From positions 86,107 through 150,106 of the forward strand of contig JAKFUL010000010.1 of NCBI GenBank assembly GCA_021732665.1: a stretch of DNA of 64,000 bases. The letters run 5' to 3'. The notes below the pieces were generated by a model that ran no database searches, had not been told where the DNA came from, and was given only the letters and a program-made list of their open reading frames with translations. The stretch's first letter is position 1, and the number at the start of each line of letters is the position of its first letter. A program made the position numbers and the translations under genes. Positions 45,128 to 54,564 of this stretch are shown in pieces. The stretch comes from Acetobacteraceae bacterium. Lineage in GTDB: Bacteria; Pseudomonadota; Alphaproteobacteria; Acetobacterales; Acetobacteraceae.

Positions 45128-46459
45128 TTACCGCGAGCCCGGCGCGGGCGCCTTGCGCACCCGCCGATTGATCTCCGAGAAGGTGGTGATCCGGCCTTCC
45201 CAGAACTCGTCGATGACGTCGCGGTTGGTCATCACCCAGGCCGAGACGCGCTCGAATTCCTTCTCATGCAGCCCGCCGCTCACCTGGAGGACCATCGGCT
45301 CGACCGCCAGGACCGTCAGCCTTTCGGCCTCGAAGCGCGGGCTGGGAGTGACCCCGACCAATGCGCTGTCTTCGCCGTGCCCACGGCGCAGCCAGATCAC
45401 CTGCGCCAGGCCGGTGAGATGTCTCGGCAGGCTGACATTGTCCTGGGCTATCCGGTCGGCCGCGGCAGTTGGCGGGGCTGGCTGCTCCCGCTGGGCCGGC
45501 TGCTGCGAAGCCTGGCGGGGCTGCGGGGGCTCGGCGGTCCTGGCGACCTCTGCCGCCTCGGCGATTGGCGTCGTGGCTGGCGGGGTCTCCAGCCGCTCAG
45601 GCTGCATCTCGCCGACGACATCCATTGCGTCGGCGCGTGGCGGCATCGGCGTCCTGCCATCCGCGGCGATCTCTTCCCCCGCCGGTTCCGCGCGGCGAAG
45701 GCTGACACCCTCGTCATTGACAGCGAGGTCGACCGAGCCATCCGCGTCGAAGACGAGGCGCAACGCGGCCTCGAAGCTCGACCTGAATTCGGCAAGATCC
45801 TGCGAGGCAGTGCCAAACCGCCGCAGCAGGTCGTCCCATGGCGTGGTGACGATCTGATCCACCGCCGCACGGTGGAGCGACATGCCGATCCACGCATAGG
45901 CGTCCAGCGCCGCCGGCGTGGCCGCCAGTTCCTGCACGACCCGCCGGTCGAGTGGCACGGCATGTTCGACCAGACCGGACAGGAACCTGGTGCCGAGCCG
46001 GACAGTTGAACGCCATCCGATATCTGCGGGCCGGCGCCGGCTCCTTGCGTCGAACACGCTGATTTCAGCGTTTCCACTGCCCAGCAACACCAGCCGGGCG
46101 GCCTGCAGACGCTGCCACTGATCGGTCAGATCGCGTGTCTTGGGATCAATGCCCAGGGCGGCGGCAAGTGAATTTCCATCCTCGCCAAGCTCGACGACCG
46201 GGCTTTTCGCATGGAAGGCCGCGTCGCAGACATGCATCATGCTCAGGCGAAGGATGCGTCCGCTGGGGACCACATCGTCGCTTGAGCCAGGCTCGATGCG
46301 AATCGATCCCTCTGAGGTGTCGCGCTGCCACGCTCCGCGGGTCGCTCGCATCGGCAATGCCATGCCGCAGAAGGCCGGGTGCAACCAGATGACAGCGTCG
46401 GCTGGCCGCGTGGCGGCGGTATCCGGCGCCAATGGGCGCGGATGGCGATCTAGGTTCAT
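45128..46459 (-). CDS. Plasmid-type replication initiator RepA-like protein
   Basis: About 443 residues from ATG 46459 (a GTG at 46471 is possible). Residues 60-265 match the RepA_C (PF04796) plasmid initiator family of proteobacteria: LRLSMMHVCDAAF, GWRSTVRLGTRFLSGLVEHA, VPLDRRVVQELA, ALDAYAWIGMSLHRA, TPWDDLLRRFG. A Pro/Gln/Ala-rich linker follows, then a separate C-terminal module (LTVLAVEPMVLQVSGGLHEK ... VMTNRDVIDEFWEGRITTFS) not usual in RepA. The neighbours are chromosomal, so this looks like a relic of an integrated plasmid. No iterons were visible. Confidence 0.7.
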   Translation of the reverse strand: MNLDRHPRPLAPDTAATRPADAVIWLHPAFCGMALPMRATRGAWQRDTSEGSIRIEPGSSDDVVPSGRILRLSMMHVCDAAFHAKSPVVELGEDGNSLAAALGIDPKTRDLTDQWQRLQAARLVLLGSGNAEISVFDARSRRRPADIGWRSTVRLGTRFLSGLVEHAVPLDRRVVQELAATPAALDAYAWIGMSLHRAAVDQIVTTPWDDLLRRFGTASQDLAEFRSSFEAALRLVFDADGSVDLAVNDEGVSLRRAEPAGEEIAADGRTPMPPRADAMDVVGEMQPERLETPPATTPIAEAAEVARTAEPPQPRQASQQPAQREQPAPPTAAADRIAQDNVSLPRHLTGLAQVIWLRRGHGEDSALVGVTPSPRFEAERLTVLAVEPMVLQVSGGLHEKEFERVSAWVMTNRDVIDEFWEGRITTFSEINRRVRKAPAPGSR

Positions 46460-46838
46460 ACTTGAGGACACTCACTTCGAGACGAGAAGAAGAGACGCGA
46501 GCCAGTCCGCGCCATGTCGAGCGAGCCTCGGGGTCGCATCGGCGTGCCACAGATAGGCCCTGGCGATGGACGAGGAAAGGGCAATGCTGGTTCAGCCGGG
46601 AACGGCTTGAAGATGGTCAACCGGTTCCGGTCATTCGCCATCGCGGCGCGGAGAGCCCGGGCGCCACGCCGATACGGGCCGCCGCCACACGCGGACGATC
46701 GGCGACCTCGGCCGGTTCTGCGGCCACGCCGCCGGGACGCGGATCGAGGCTGGCCCGCCGCGGCATGACCTGCTGCGCCGGGCGCTTGCACTCGACGCCG
46801 GTCGCGCACGCTTTGGGGCCACGGCCCCCGCAAAGCCC
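46460..46838. other. Noncoding gap between repA-like gene and glpK
   Basis: About 380 bp, GC-rich. Short frames here are Arg/Pro-rich with no recognisable family or ribosome binding site. It could hold the promoter of the repA-like gene or an old plasmid origin, but I see no direct repeats, no AT-rich segment and no DnaA box. One plus-strand frame reads like degraded protein (DLGRFCGHAAGTRIEAG) but has no start. Confidence 0.5.
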
Positions 46839-48287
<1,449 letters not shown>

Positions 48288-48353
48288 GTGATGAACGACC
48301 TTCTTGCGGCGTTTTCCCCGGGCGGTAGGCTGAACACATCAACGGAGAATGCA

Positions 48354-49526
48354 ATGCCCCTGAACAACCGCATCGCCGGCCTCGGCCCCGAAATCGCCGA
48401 ATGGCGCCAGACCATCCACGCCAACCCCGAGATGGGCTTCGAGGAACACGCCACCAGCGCGCTGGTGGCGGAAAAACTGGCCGCCTGGGGCATCGAGGTG
48501 CATCGCGACATCGCCGGCACCGGGGTGGTGGGGGTGCTGCGCAACGGTGATTCGGGTCGATCCATCGCGCTGCGCGCGGATATGGACTGCCTGCCGATGA
48601 CCGAGGAGACGGGACTGCCGCATGCCTCGAAGACGCCCGGAAAAATGCACGCCTGCGGCCATGACGGGCACACCGCCATGTTGCTGGGTGCGGCCAAATA
48701 CCTGGCCGAGACGCGCAATTTCGACGGCACGGTGAACTTCCTGTTCCAGCCCGCGGAAGAAGGCGGCGGCGGCGGCCGCGTGATGATGGAGGAAGGCGTC
48801 TTCGACCGTTTCCCCACCGACAGCGTCTACGGCATCCACAACGATCCCTCCCTGCCACTGGGCGAGATCTCCATCGTGGCCGGGCCTATCCTGGCCGCGG
48901 CCGACACGGTGGGCTTCAACATCCGCGGCCTGGGCGGCCACGCGGCCCGGCCGCACCAGGCGATCGACCCGGTGATCGTGGGCTCGCACCTCGTCGTCGC
49001 CCTGCAACACCTGGTGTCGCGCCGGGTGGACCCGCTGGACAGCGCGGTGTTGAGCCTTTGCATGTTCCACGCCGGGTCGGCCAGCAACGTCATCCCCGAA
49101 ACCGCCGAAATCAAGGGCACGCTGCGCACACTGAACGCGAAGACCCGCGCGGATATGGAACGCCATATCAAACGCATCGCCGCCAGCGTGGCCGATGCCT
49201 TCGAGGCCGAGATCGAAGTGGTGTGGAAAGCCGGCTACCCGGTGACAGTGAACCACGAACACGAAACCGATCTGGCGGCACAGGCCGCCGCAAGAGTGTT
49301 CAACGAAGGCGGCATCATCCGCAAACGCCCGCCGATCATGGGCGCCGAAGATTTTTCCTACATGCTGGAGAAAAGGCCGGGCGCCTTCGTGAAGCTGGGG
49401 CAGAAAGCCGCGGACGGCAAAGGCGGGGTGCCGGTGCATCATCCGAAATACGACTTCAACGATGACGCGGCGCCCTATGGGGTGGCGTTCTTCGCGGCGC
49501 TGGTGGAGCAGGAATTGCCGCGGTAG
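48354..49526 (+). CDS. M20 aminoacylase/hippurate hydrolase-like amidohydrolase
   Basis: A 390-residue M20D metallohydrolase. Metal-site motifs: RADMDCLPM, KMHACGHDGHTAMLLGAA, FLFQPAEEGGGGGRVM and PIMGAEDFSYML. Members remove acyl groups from amino acids (hippurate, N-acetylated amino acids, auxin conjugates). It starts at ATG 48354 with GGAGA upstream; the far longer open frame before it runs opposite glpK and is not real. A large palindromic element follows its stop. Confidence 0.92.
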   Translation: MPLNNRIAGLGPEIAEWRQTIHANPEMGFEEHATSALVAEKLAAWGIEVHRDIAGTGVVGVLRNGDSGRSIALRADMDCLPMTEETGLPHASKTPGKMHACGHDGHTAMLLGAAKYLAETRNFDGTVNFLFQPAEEGGGGGRVMMEEGVFDRFPTDSVYGIHNDPSLPLGEISIVAGPILAAADTVGFNIRGLGGHAARPHQAIDPVIVGSHLVVALQHLVSRRVDPLDSAVLSLCMFHAGSASNVIPETAEIKGTLRTLNAKTRADMERHIKRIAASVADAFEAEIEVVWKAGYPVTVNHEHETDLAAQAAARVFNEGGIIRKRPPIMGAEDFSYMLEKRPGAFVKLGQKAADGKGGVPVHHPKYDFNDDAAPYGVAFFAALVEQELPR

Positions 49527-49534
49527 GGACCGTC

Positions 49535-49737
49535 AGGGGGCTTTGCCCCCCGACACCCCCCAGCAGGGCCGACCCGGCCCTGCACCGTGCCGAGTCTGAT
49601 CGGAGGTTGGGGGAGGGGGCCGGCGCTACCGCTCGGCACGGACGACCGCCAGCCCCCTCCCCCAACCCCCGATGAAAAACAAAACACGGTCCAGGACCGG
49701 GTCGGTCCTGGCGGGGGTGCGGGGGGCAGAGCCCCTT
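49535..49737. repeat. 203-bp nested palindromic element between convergent genes
   Basis: An imperfect inverted repeat of about 54 bp forms the outer arms (49535-49589 and 49685-49737). Each begins with its own small hairpin, GGGGGC-TTT-GCCCCC on the left and the matching GGGGGCAGAGCCCC on the right, and contains a second one (CAGGGCCGACCCGGCCCTG on the left). Inner arms 49605-49625 and 49647-49667 match at 20 of 21 positions around a 21-nt centre. The whole could fold as one long cruciform or RNA hairpin. It fills the gap between two convergent genes exactly, like a REP/MITE-type repeat. Confidence 0.8.
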
Positions 49738-49744
49738 GCCAGCG

Positions 49745-50710
49745 CTACCCCGCCCGCGCCCGCAACCGGATGAGTGCCAACACGGTGTCGATGGTCGGCG
49801 TCGGCAGTTCCACGATGCGGCCGAGCTCGGCCACGGCGCCGACGAGGGCTTCGTATTCCATCGGCCGCCCGCGTTCGAGGTCTTGCAGCATGGAGGTTTT
49901 GTGGGCGCCCACGGCGCCGCCGCCTTCGATGCGCTTGTCCACGCTGATCGGGAATTTGACCCCGAGCTTTTCCGCCACACCTTGCGCTTCCACCATCATG
50001 GCGCGGATGACGGCGCGGGTGCCGTCGAAGCGGACCATGTCCTCCAACGTGGCGTGAGTCAGGGCGGAGATCGGGTTGAAGGAGAGGTTGCCCCAGAGTT
50101 TCACCCAGATCTCGTCGCGGATGCGTGGCCGGACCGGGGCTTTGAGGCCGGCGGCGATGAAGCATTCGGAGAGTTTGGTCACCCGTTCGGAGCGTGAGCC
50201 ATCGGGTTCGCCCAGGGTGAAGCGGTCGCCTTCGAGGAGTTCGATGATGCCGGGTTCGGGCACTTCCGCGGCGGGGTAGACGACGCAGCCGATGGCGCGT
50301 TGCGGGCCCCAGACGCTCCATTGCACGTCATCGGCGTCGATGCTGCGCACGCGCATGTCGCGGTAGGGGCCGTCGAGGCCGTGGAAGTACCACCAGGGCA
50401 CGCCGTTGACGGCCATGACGACGGCGGTGTCGGGGCCTATGAGGGGGGCGATGGCGGGGACGGCGGCGGGCACGGAATGGGCCTTGAGGCCGATCACCAC
50501 GTAATCCTGCACGCCGAGTTCGGCGGCGTCGGCGGCGACCTTGGGGTGGGTGACGGTTTCGGTGCCGTGTTCGCGCAGGATCAGCCCGCGTTCCTGCATG
50601 GCCTTGAGGTGCGGGCCGCGGGCGACGAGCGAGACATCGGTGCCCGCCGCCGCCAGCTTCGCGCCGAGAAAGCCGCCGATGGCCCCGGCGCCGAAGATCG
50701 CGATCTTCAT
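49745..50710 (-). CDS. Ketopantoate reductase family protein (PanE-like)
   Basis: A 321-residue NADPH-dependent dehydrogenase of the PanE/ApbA family. The nucleotide loop is IFGAGAIGGFLGAKLA; further family marks are VIGLKAHSVP and WVKLWGNLSFNPISALT with the catalytic Lys. True PanE reduces ketopantoate for coenzyme A synthesis, but paralogues reduce other 2-keto acids. Its ATG overlaps the stop of the acyl-CoA ligase gene (ATGA), suggesting a role with that enzyme, so I do not give the panE symbol. Confidence 0.85.
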   Translation of the reverse strand: MKIAIFGAGAIGGFLGAKLAAAGTDVSLVARGPHLKAMQERGLILREHGTETVTHPKVAADAAELGVQDYVVIGLKAHSVPAAVPAIAPLIGPDTAVVMAVNGVPWWYFHGLDGPYRDMRVRSIDADDVQWSVWGPQRAIGCVVYPAAEVPEPGIIELLEGDRFTLGEPDGSRSERVTKLSECFIAAGLKAPVRPRIRDEIWVKLWGNLSFNPISALTHATLEDMVRFDGTRAVIRAMMVEAQGVAEKLGVKFPISVDKRIEGGGAVGAHKTSMLQDLERGRPMEYEALVGAVAELGRIVELPTPTIDTVLALIRLRARAG

Positions 50711-52218
50711 TCGCCCAGCCCCAGCTTGGCGGCGAGGCCGATGCGCTGCAGCTTGCCGGTGGCGCCTTTGGGGATTTCGTCGAGGAAGACGACGTGGCGC
50801 GGCACCTTGAAATCGGCCAGTTTCTGTCGGGCGAAGTCGCGCAGCTCGTTTTCGGCGCAGGCAGCGCCCTCGCGCAGCACCACGGCGGCACCGACTTCCT
50901 CGCCCAGCTTGGCGTGGGGCACGGCGAAGGTGACGACCTGCTGCACGGCGGGGTGGTCCATCAGGACCTCATCGACCTCGAGCGGGCTGACCTTCTCGCC
51001 GCCGCGATTGATGATTTCCTTCAGCCGGCCGGTGATGCGCAGAAAGCCTTCCTCGTCGAGGGAGCCCTGGTCGCCGGTGCGGAACCAGCCACCGGCAAAA
51101 CCCTTGAGGTTGGCATCGGGGTTGTTTTCGTAGCCCAGCGTCACGTTGGGGCCGCGAATGACGATTTCCCCCAGCGCGCCCTGCGGCAGGATGTGGCCTT
51201 CCTCGTCCATGATCGCCACCTCGGGGCCGGCGGCGATGCCGACCGAGCCGGGCTTGCGCGGCCGCGGCGGCAGCGGGTTGGAGGTCATCTGGTGGGTCGC
51301 CTCGGTCATGCCGTAGCTCTCCAGCACGGGGCAGCCGAAGGTGGCCTCCAGCTCCGTCATCACCTGCGGCGGCAGGCTCGCCGAGGAGGAGCGGATGAGC
51401 CGCAGCTTCGCGCGGGCGATGATCTCGGCATTGCGCTTGGCGCGTTCCAGGATGGCCTGGTGCATGGTCGGCACCGCCGTGTACCAGCTGGGCTTCACCG
51501 CATCGAGCCAGCCGAAGAATTTCAACGCATTGAAGCCGGGCGTGGCCACCACCTGTCCGCCGGCCGCCAGCGAGGAGAGGGTGGCGGCGATCAGCCCATG
51601 GATGTGGAAGAGCGGCATGATGTTCAGGCAGGTGTCATCGGGCGTCAGCGCCAGGGCGGTTCCGATATGCCGTGCCGAGGCACAGAGGTTGCGCTGGCTC
51701 AGCGGCACGATCTTGGGGCGCGAGGTGGTGCCGGAGGTGTGCAGCACCAGCGCCACGTCATCGGGTTCAGCCAGGCCCGGCATGGCCGCCGCGCCAGGGG
51801 TGCCGCCGCTCAGCGTGAAGGCGCCGGCGACCGCGCCGGGGGTGAGTTCGAGCAGCGGGATGCCCAGCTTTTCCGCCACCCCCCGGGCCGGCGTCTCGCC
51901 CCCCGCCAGCACGACCAGCGCGCGGGCATTGAGGTCGTTGAGGTAGAATTCGAATTCATCGGCGCGATAGGCCGGGTTCAGCGGGCAGGTCGTGGCAGCG
52001 GCCGCGATGGCGATGAAGCTGGCCGCCATTTCCGGTCCGTTCGGCAGCACGATGGCCACCCGGTCGCCGCGGCCGATGCCGATCGCGTTGAGCGCGGCAA
52101 GGGTGTCATGCGCGAGCGCCCGCAGGCCGCCATGGGTCATGGCCGCGGCATCGGGCGCGCCGATCGCGGGTGCAGAGGCGGCGCCTGTCGTCAGCAGCGC
52201 CAGGACGGTATCGGCCAT
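50707..52218 (-). CDS. Acyl-CoA synthetase / ligase (AMP-forming)
   Basis: A 503-residue adenylate-forming enzyme. The AMP-binding P-loop is LHTSGTTSRPKIVPLS, then ESYGMTEATHQM, WFRTGDQGSLDEEGFLRITG and the late catalytic Lys region IPKGATGKLQR. The overall pattern resembles oxalyl-CoA synthetase/Pcs60-type ligases, though substrate cannot be fixed. It makes an acyl-AMP and then an acyl-CoA. Its stop overlaps the start of the PanE-like gene. Confidence 0.87.
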   Translation of the reverse strand: MADTVLALLTTGAASAPAIGAPDAAAMTHGGLRALAHDTLAALNAIGIGRGDRVAIVLPNGPEMAASFIAIAAAATTCPLNPAYRADEFEFYLNDLNARALVVLAGGETPARGVAEKLGIPLLELTPGAVAGAFTLSGGTPGAAAMPGLAEPDDVALVLHTSGTTSRPKIVPLSQRNLCASARHIGTALALTPDDTCLNIMPLFHIHGLIAATLSSLAAGGQVVATPGFNALKFFGWLDAVKPSWYTAVPTMHQAILERAKRNAEIIARAKLRLIRSSSASLPPQVMTELEATFGCPVLESYGMTEATHQMTSNPLPPRPRKPGSVGIAAGPEVAIMDEEGHILPQGALGEIVIRGPNVTLGYENNPDANLKGFAGGWFRTGDQGSLDEEGFLRITGRLKEIINRGGEKVSPLEVDEVLMDHPAVQQVVTFAVPHAKLGEEVGAAVVLREGAACAENELRDFARQKLADFKVPRHVVFLDEIPKGATGKLQRIGLAAKLGLGE

Positions 52219-52284
52219 GAAGTCTCTCCCCAGGAACTCTCCAGGGCTATGCCCGAACTGCCGCCCGGCGGGAACCCTGGCCAG

Positions 52285-52830
52285 TCAGCGTAGCGTCGCC
52301 GCCACGCCCTCCGCGAAGCCACGCGCCTCGGCCATGCGGCCCTCGCGCCGGATATGGCTCACCCGCAGCCTTACAAGCTGGCCGCCGAAGACGCCGACGC
52401 AGGCCAGGCTCTCCACCGCCTGGCGGCCGAAGGTACCCTCCAGCTCGGCGCATCGCAGCACCGGCTGTTCGGCCGGAACGCCGACCAGGGCGCGTTGCCG
52501 AAGCCTGCGGTGCATCGGCGTGCCGGAGGTGTTGTCGGCCACGAAGCGGGCCAGTTCCTGTTCGGCCGCATCCGGGTCCAGCGGCGGCTCGCGCCGGAGC
52601 ACCTGGATATAGCCCGCGATGGCGCGGTTGGCGGTGGCATAGGCCATTTCGCTGCCCGCGCCGGCCGGGTCATCCACCGGCGTGGTGCCGCCGCGACGGA
52701 AGGTGGCGATGGCATCGGGCAGCCGCTCGATCAGCGTATCGGCCGAATGCGTGACCGTGGGCGGGTCCTGCGGCACATCCATGGCGCAGCCGACCAGGGC
52801 GAGCAGGAACCATGCCGCGCGCAATTGCAT
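52285..52830 (-). CDS. Lipoprotein of unknown function
   Basis: A 181-residue protein starting MQLRAAWFLLALVGCAMDV, a short lipoprotein signal with lipobox LVGC (C15). Two further Cys (LRCAELEG and ESLACVGVF) may form a disulfide. No known domain. Its ATG lies in TGATG with the stop of the upstream TerC gene, so it belongs to the terC transcript. Confidence 0.65.
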   Translation of the reverse strand: MQLRAAWFLLALVGCAMDVPQDPPTVTHSADTLIERLPDAIATFRRGGTTPVDDPAGAGSEMAYATANRAIAGYIQVLRREPPLDPDAAEQELARFVADNTSGTPMHRRLRQRALVGVPAEQPVLRCAELEGTFGRQAVESLACVGVFGGQLVRLRVSHIRREGRMAEARGFAEGVAATLR

Positions 52831-53516
52831 CAGGAGATTCGCACCGGCAGGGCTTCGAAGGAGCCGGCCTGAGCGGGGGGGCTCGCCCGCAGCTCGGAAT
52901 GCGCCGCGTCGCCCGCGAAGAAGCGATGCACATCCTCATAGATCATCTCGATACCAATGTAGACGATCAGCGCCACGCCGACATAGGCGATGACCGGGAA
53001 GCGCTCCAGCAGCTTGGCGATGAGGCCGGCGGCGACGCCCATCAGCAGGATGGAGATGACCAGGCCGATGATCAGCATCGACGTGTTGCCATGCGCGGCA
53101 CCCGCCACCGCCAGGACATTGTCCAGGCTCATCGAGACATCGGCGATGATGATCTGGCGCATGGCCACGGCCATGGTCTTTGATTCCACCTCGGCTGAAT
53201 GGCCGGACGCCTCGTCGCGATCCTTCTGCCGCAATTCCTTGAAGAAGCCGTAGGCGATCCACAGCAGCACCGCGCCACCGATCAGCAGGATGCCGGGAAT
53301 GGCCAGCAGATAGACCGCGGCCAGGCTGAGCACGACGCGCAGCACGACGGCGAGCATCATGCCGTAGAGGATGGCCTTGGAGCGCTGCGCGGCCGGCAGG
53401 CCCGCCGCCGCCATGGCGATCAGGACGGCATTGTCGCCGGACAGGATCAGGTTGACACCCAGAATTTCGGTGAGAATCACCCAGTTCCAGTCAGCCGCGA
53501 ATGTTCCCAAATCCAT
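52830..53516 (-). CDS. TerC family integral membrane protein
   Basis: A 228-residue membrane protein with about seven helices. TerC hallmarks are the acidic intramembrane motifs LILSGDNAVLIAMAAAGLP near the N-terminus and IADVSMSLDNVLAVAGAA in the middle. TerC/Alx proteins export Mn2+ or supply metals to exported proteins. ATG 53516 is preceded by GGAGGCG at a normal distance; the longer frame upstream is not supported. It lies 139 bp downstream of a second terC gene on the same strand. Confidence 0.9.
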   Translation of the reverse strand: MDLGTFAADWNWVILTEILGVNLILSGDNAVLIAMAAAGLPAAQRSKAILYGMMLAVVLRVVLSLAAVYLLAIPGILLIGGAVLLWIAYGFFKELRQKDRDEASGHSAEVESKTMAVAMRQIIIADVSMSLDNVLAVAGAAHGNTSMLIIGLVISILLMGVAAGLIAKLLERFPVIAYVGVALIVYIGIEMIYEDVHRFFAGDAAHSELRASPPAQAGSFEALPVRIS

Positions 53517-53655
53517 CTTTAATCGCCTCCCCGTCGCCGTATCGCGGGGCAGCGAATGCGCGCCCCCCCCGATCTTTACGGCCCCGCGACGAGATGGACA
53601 ACAGGCCCGGGCTTGTCGGTTGTGGTCCGCTCTCAAACCCGGGCGCGCGGCGCGG

Positions 53656-54414
53656 CTAGTCCCTGGCGCGGCGGCCGACCATGGCGGTGGCGATCCCCAC
53701 CACCACAATGGTCAGCACCGCGACATGCAGCAGCGTCGCACCCGCCCAGATCCAGGCCGGAAACACCCCCGGCAGCGCCAGGTAGCCCAGCGGCAGCAGC
53801 AGGAAGGCGTAGGAGCCGGGCACCCGCTCCGCCACCTCATGCGTGCCCGACCAGATCATGTCGCCGGCGACATAGACGATGATCAGCAGGCCGACCCAGG
53901 CGATCCAGCGATGCTTGTTCAGCAGGTTGGCGATCAGCGTGGCCGCGACACCCATCAGGATGACGGAGGCGACGAGGCCGATGATCAGGATATTGGGATG
54001 GTCGCGCGCCACGCCGGCCACGGCCAGAACATTGTCCAGGCTCATCGACACGTCGGCGATCAGGATCTGGGTGATCGCCTGGAACATGGTCTTGGGCTTG
54101 GCCTCGGCCTCGGCCAGGGCATCGGCATGGTCGCCGCCATGACCCTCGCGCAATTCGCGGAACATCTTCCAGCAGACCCAGAGCAGCAGCACGCCGCCGG
54201 CCAGGGTGATGCCGACGATGGCGAGCAGCTGCACCGTGATGGCGGCGAAGCCGATGCGCATCACCGTGGCGGCGATGATGCCCCAGAAGATGGCGGTGCG
54301 GCGCTGCGCCGGCGGCAGGCCAGCGGCCGCCATGCCCACGACGATCGCATTGTCCCCGGCCAGGACAAGGTCGATCATGAGAACTTGTAGCAATACGGGA
54401 AGCCAATCCGGCAT
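53656..54414 (-). CDS. TerC family integral membrane protein (second copy)
   Basis: A 252-residue paralogue of the next gene: MIDLVLAGDNAIVVGMAAAG and LIADVSMSLDNVLAVAGVA. It has a longer C-terminal end with two extra helices (AFLLLPLGYLALPGVFPAWI and following). Likely a Mn2+ or related metal exporter. I looked for a yybP-ykoY manganese riboswitch in the leaders of both terC genes and saw none. A 6-bp inverted repeat lies between this start and purB. Confidence 0.9.
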   Translation of the reverse strand: MPDWLPVLLQVLMIDLVLAGDNAIVVGMAAAGLPPAQRRTAIFWGIIAATVMRIGFAAITVQLLAIVGITLAGGVLLLWVCWKMFRELREGHGGDHADALAEAEAKPKTMFQAITQILIADVSMSLDNVLAVAGVARDHPNILIIGLVASVILMGVAATLIANLLNKHRWIAWVGLLIIVYVAGDMIWSGTHEVAERVPGSYAFLLLPLGYLALPGVFPAWIWAGATLLHVAVLTIVVVGIATAMVGRRARD

Positions 54415-54433
54415 GGACTTCGCTCTCTCTCAA

Positions 54434-54456
54434 TACGTTGCGGGGCCGATAACGTA
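54434..54456. promoter_or_regulatory. Inverted repeat between divergent terC and purB
   Basis: TACGTT (54434-54439) and AACGTA (54451-54456) are perfect inverted copies with an 11-bp spacer, about 20 bp before the TerC start and 109 bp before purB. Spacing fits a dimeric regulator bound on one face of the helix, but no known consensus matches and chance cannot be excluded. Confidence 0.3.
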
Positions 54457-54564
54457 ACGCTCATGAATCCACAAGCGGGCGGTGCATGCAAATTCCCCGC
54501 GGGCTGGACATCATGCCCCCCCGACGCCAAAGACCCGGTGAACGCCAACACGCGAGAATGCAAC

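Noticed and set aside
46460..46838. Plasmid origin with iterons next to the repA-like gene
   Set aside because: No repeated motifs, AT-rich segment or DnaA boxes could be seen.
52830..54560. yybP-ykoY manganese riboswitch in front of either terC gene
   Set aside because: TerC genes often carry one, but the conserved GGGGAGUA-like and paired loop elements were not found in either leader.
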